From Phenylobacterium sp. CCH9-H3 (GTDB taxonomy: Bacteria; Pseudomonadota; Alphaproteobacteria; Caulobacterales; Caulobacteraceae): DNA of 64,000 nt. Both the position numbers and the translations under genes were made by a program. The stretch spans positions 1 through 64,000 of the forward strand of contig NZ_LSJI01000299.1 of NCBI RefSeq assembly GCF_001557235.1. The letters are read 5' to 3'. This document shows, piece after piece, positions 61,457 to 64,000 of this stretch (positions are counted from its first letter, which is position 1; every line of letters begins with the position of its first letter). A model generated the notes under the pieces. That model saw nothing but the letters and a program-made list of their open reading frames with translations. It was not told the origin of the DNA and ran no database searches.

Positions 61457-64000
61457 ATGACCGACGACATCCTCGCCCGCTACGAACGCGACCGGCAGCT
61501 GCTGCTCGAAGCCAACGGCGGCTACGACATCACCGCCCAGCACGACGCCTGCGGCGTGGGCCTGGTCTGCGCCATCGACGGCAAGCCGCGCCGGGAGGTG
61601 GTGGAGCTGGCCATCCGCGCGCTGAAGGCCGTCTGGCACCGGGGCGCGGTGGACGCCGACGGCAAGACCGGCGACGGGGCGGGCGTGCTGGTGAGCGTGC
61701 CGCAGGACTTCTTCGCCGCCCACGTGGAGCGGATCGGCCACGTGGTGCGGCCGGGCCCCATCGCCGTGGGCCAGGTCTTCCTGCCGCGCGTGGACCTGGG
61801 CGCCCAGGAGGCGGCCCGGACCATCGTGGAGTCCGAGGTGCTGCGCTTCGGCTTCTACATCTACGGCTGGCGGCAGGTGCCCACCGACACCTCGGTGATC
61901 GGCGAGAAGGCCAACGCCACCCGGCCCGAGATCGAGCAGATCATGCTCTCGCCGCCCAAGGGCATGGAGGGCGAGGCGCTGGAGCGGGCGCTGTTCCTCT
62001 GCCGCAAGCGGATCGAGAAGCGGGTCGCCCAGGCGAACATCCAGCACTTCTACATCTGCTCGCTGTCGGCGCGGGCCCTGATCTACAAGGGCATGTTCCT
62101 GGCCGAGAGCATCGACGCCTTCTACCCCGACCTGACCGACCCACGGTTCCAGGCGGCGGTGGCGATCTTCCACCAGCGCTATTCGACCAACACCTTCCCG
62201 GAATGGCGGCTGGCCCAGCCGTTCCGGATGCTGGCCCACAACGGCGAGATCAACACGCTGAAGGGCAACGTCAACTGGATGAAGAGCCACGAGATCCGCA
62301 TGGCGGCCTCGGCGTTCGGCGACTACCAGGACGACATCAAGCCCGTGATCCAACCCGGCGTTTCCGACTCGGCCGCCTTGGACAACACTTTTGAGGTGCT
62401 GGTCCGCGCGGGCCGCGACGCGCCCATGGCCAAGGCCCTCTTGATGCCCGAGGCGTGGAACACGCGCTCGGCCGAGCAGATGAAGCCCGCGCACCGGGCG
62501 CTCTATTCGTACTGCAACGCCGTGATGGAGCCGTGGGACGGGCCGGCGGCGATCTGCGCCAGCGACGGCCGCTGGGTGGTGGCCGGCAAGGACCGCAACG
62601 GCCTGCGCCCCCTGCGCGTGGCCCAGACCTCGGACGGCCTGCTGATCGTGGGCTCGGAGGCCGGCATGTGCCGCGTCGAGGAGAGCCGCATCGTGCGCAA
62701 GGCGCACATCGAGCCCGGCCGGATGCTGGCCATCGACCTGGTCGAGGGCCGGCTCTACGACGAAGAAGGGATCCTCGACCGCCTGGCCGCCCAGCACCCC
62801 TACGACCGCTGGCTCGGCAACATGGTGGACCTGGAGGAGAAGATCGGCCCCGGGCCGGAGCCGCGCCTCTATGGCCGCGAGGAACTGGTGCGCCGCCAGG
62901 CCGCGGCCGGCATCACCCTGGAGGACCTGGAGCTGATCCTGGCCCCCATGGTGGAGGACGCCAAGGAAGCGGTGGGCTCGATGGGGGACGACACGCCGCT
63001 GGCGGTGCTGTCCGACGGCTATCGCCCGCTCAGCCACTTCTTCCGCCAGAACTTCAGCCAGGTGACCAACCCGCCCATCGACTCCCTGCGCGAGACGGCG
63101 GTGATGAGCCTGAAGACCCGGTTCAAGAACCTGGGCAACATCCTGGCCGAGAACGAGACCCAGGCCGACGTCTTCGTGATGGAAAGCCCGGTGCTGACGA
63201 ACGGCATGTACAACCGGGTAGTCGAGGAGATCGGCGAGAAGAACGTCGCCCTGATCGACTGCACCATGCCGATCCCAGCGGCCGACGCCCGGCCCGGCGA
63301 TGCGCTGCGGGCGAACCTGGACCGTATCCGCGCCGAGGCCGAGGAGGCCGCGCTGCGCGGCTGCTCCACCATCGTGCTCAGCGACATGGCGACGGGCGCC
63401 GACCGCGTCGCCCTGCCGATGATCCTGGCCACCGGCGGGGTGCATGCCTGGCTGGTGGGCAAGGGCCTGCGCTCGTACGTCTCGATCATCGTCCGCTCGG
63501 CCGAGTGCCTGGACACCCACGCCTATGCCGTCCTGGTGGGCGTGGGGGCGACGGCGGTGAACGCCTACCTGGCCCAGGAAAGCTATGTGGACCGGCTGGA
63601 GCGCGGCCTGACAGGCGAGCTGACGCTCCGCGACCTGTGCCTCAACCACAAGAAGGCGATCGAGGGCGGCCTGCTCAAGATCATCTCCAAGATGGGGATC
63701 TCGGTGATCTCCTCGTACCGCGGCGGCTACAACTTCGAAGCCGTCGGCCTGTCGCGCAGCCTGGTGGCCGAGTTCTTCCCCGGCATGCCCTCGCGCATCT
63801 CGGGCATCGGCCTGGCGGGCCTGGAGGCCAAAGCGGTCGAGCTGCACCGCAAGGCGTGGGACCCGGCGGCGGTCAGCCTGCCGGTGGGCGGCTTCTACAA
63901 GGCGCGGCGCTCGGGCGAGGCGCACGCCTTCGAGGCGCGGATGATCCACACCCTGCAGCGCGCCTGCGACACCGGCGACTACCAGATCTACAAGCGCTTC
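61457..64000 (+). CDS. gltB: glutamate synthase large subunit, partial
   Basis: The first 848 residues of GltB, truncated by the window edge. The N-terminal glutaminase has its nucleophile Cys exposed after processing (QHDACGVGLVCAIDG), followed by the amidotransferase core (RYSTNTFPEWRLAQPFRMLA), the central domain and the start of the FMN/synthase half (RGGYNFEAVGLSRSLV). It transfers glutamine amide to 2-oxoglutarate with electrons from GltD. Frame is open to the last base. Confidence 0.95.
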   Translation, partial: MTDDILARYERDRQLLLEANGGYDITAQHDACGVGLVCAIDGKPRREVVELAIRALKAVWHRGAVDADGKTGDGAGVLVSVPQDFFAAHVERIGHVVRPGPIAVGQVFLPRVDLGAQEAARTIVESEVLRFGFYIYGWRQVPTDTSVIGEKANATRPEIEQIMLSPPKGMEGEALERALFLCRKRIEKRVAQANIQHFYICSLSARALIYKGMFLAESIDAFYPDLTDPRFQAAVAIFHQRYSTNTFPEWRLAQPFRMLAHNGEINTLKGNVNWMKSHEIRMAASAFGDYQDDIKPVIQPGVSDSAALDNTFEVLVRAGRDAPMAKALLMPEAWNTRSAEQMKPAHRALYSYCNAVMEPWDGPAAICASDGRWVVAGKDRNGLRPLRVAQTSDGLLIVGSEAGMCRVEESRIVRKAHIEPGRMLAIDLVEGRLYDEEGILDRLAAQHPYDRWLGNMVDLEEKIGPGPEPRLYGREELVRRQAAAGITLEDLELILAPMVEDAKEAVGSMGDDTPLAVLSDGYRPLSHFFRQNFSQVTNPPIDSLRETAVMSLKTRFKNLGNILAENETQADVFVMESPVLTNGMYNRVVEEIGEKNVALIDCTMPIPAADARPGDALRANLDRIRAEAEEAALRGCSTIVLSDMATGADRVALPMILATGGVHAWLVGKGLRSYVSIIVRSAECLDTHAYAVLVGVGATAVNAYLAQESYVDRLERGLTGELTLRDLCLNHKKAIEGGLLKIISKMGISVISSYRGGYNFEAVGLSRSLVAEFFPGMPSRISGIGLAGLEAKAVELHRKAWDPAAVSLPVGGFYKARRSGEAHAFEARMIHTLQRACDTGDYQIYKRF

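Overview
The window is high-GC, densely coded alphaproteobacterial DNA. The right-hand core block (ptsN, hpf, exoD, rpoN; lptC-lptA-lptB; rnd; tRNA-Leu; a complex I NDUFA9-like protein; uppP; gltD-gltB) together with two PEPxxWA-CTERM proteins points to Caulobacterales, most likely near Phenylobacterium or Caulobacter. This placement is inference from gene content and order; no database search was run.

Layout. 1-5041: small secreted or hypothetical proteins, an exported M17 aminopeptidase and a PEPxxWA-CTERM protein. 5042-29819: a heavy-metal resistance region, nearly all on the + strand. It opens at an abrupt junction with a 5'-truncated czcA, then DUF190, two CDF exporters and a SRPBCC protein, followed by a MerR regulator of the Cd/Pb/Zn class with a divergent czc operon (czcC carries a premature amber stop; czcB, czcA, DUF190 and a Ca2+/cation antiporter follow). 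Next come lspA, an AraC regulator, a methyltransferase, DUF3703 and NAD+ synthetase; then a cytochrome c-FTR1 permease, an AMP-forming ligase/small membrane protein/MAPEG operon, an HMA-CDF transporter and a TPR-methyltransferase. 30510-32054: a P4-type tyrosine integrase beside a 45-bp copy of the 3' end of tRNA-Ala(GGC), which reads as an attachment site closing the right end of an integrated element. 32143-45137: DJ-1/PfpI protein, SDR and LysR; a Cys-rich Csp-like protein; AraC and M28 peptidase; class A beta-lactamase; FG-GAP/UnbV protein and serine hydrolase; hybrid histidine kinase; lipoprotein. 45138-64000: mostly core genes (hsp20-DUF1150, ptsN, hpf, exoD, rpoN, a GST/WYL divergent pair, pepF, PEP-CTERM, lpt genes, rnd, tRNA-Leu, uppP, gltD and a gltB that runs off the end).

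Main observation. Four near-identical MerR-type promoters (a -35 hexamer TTGATC or TTGCTC, a 19-bp spacer carrying CTCAAG-TGG-CT(T/A/G)GAG, and a -10 hexamer) precede lspA, the FTR1 permease, the AMP-ligase operon and the HMA-CDF gene. A fifth box with the same 19-bp geometry but a different left half lies beside the merR gene. They suggest one metalloregulator coordinating a multi-operon regulon. It resembles the pbr lead-resistance gene set (FTR1-type uptake, LspA-like peptidase, MerR) but adds an adenylate-forming ligase, a MAPEG protein, NAD+ synthetase and a TPR-methyltransferase not normally described as metal-resistance parts. The MerR-box assignments and gene families are supported by sequence; metal specificity and the joint regulon are inference.
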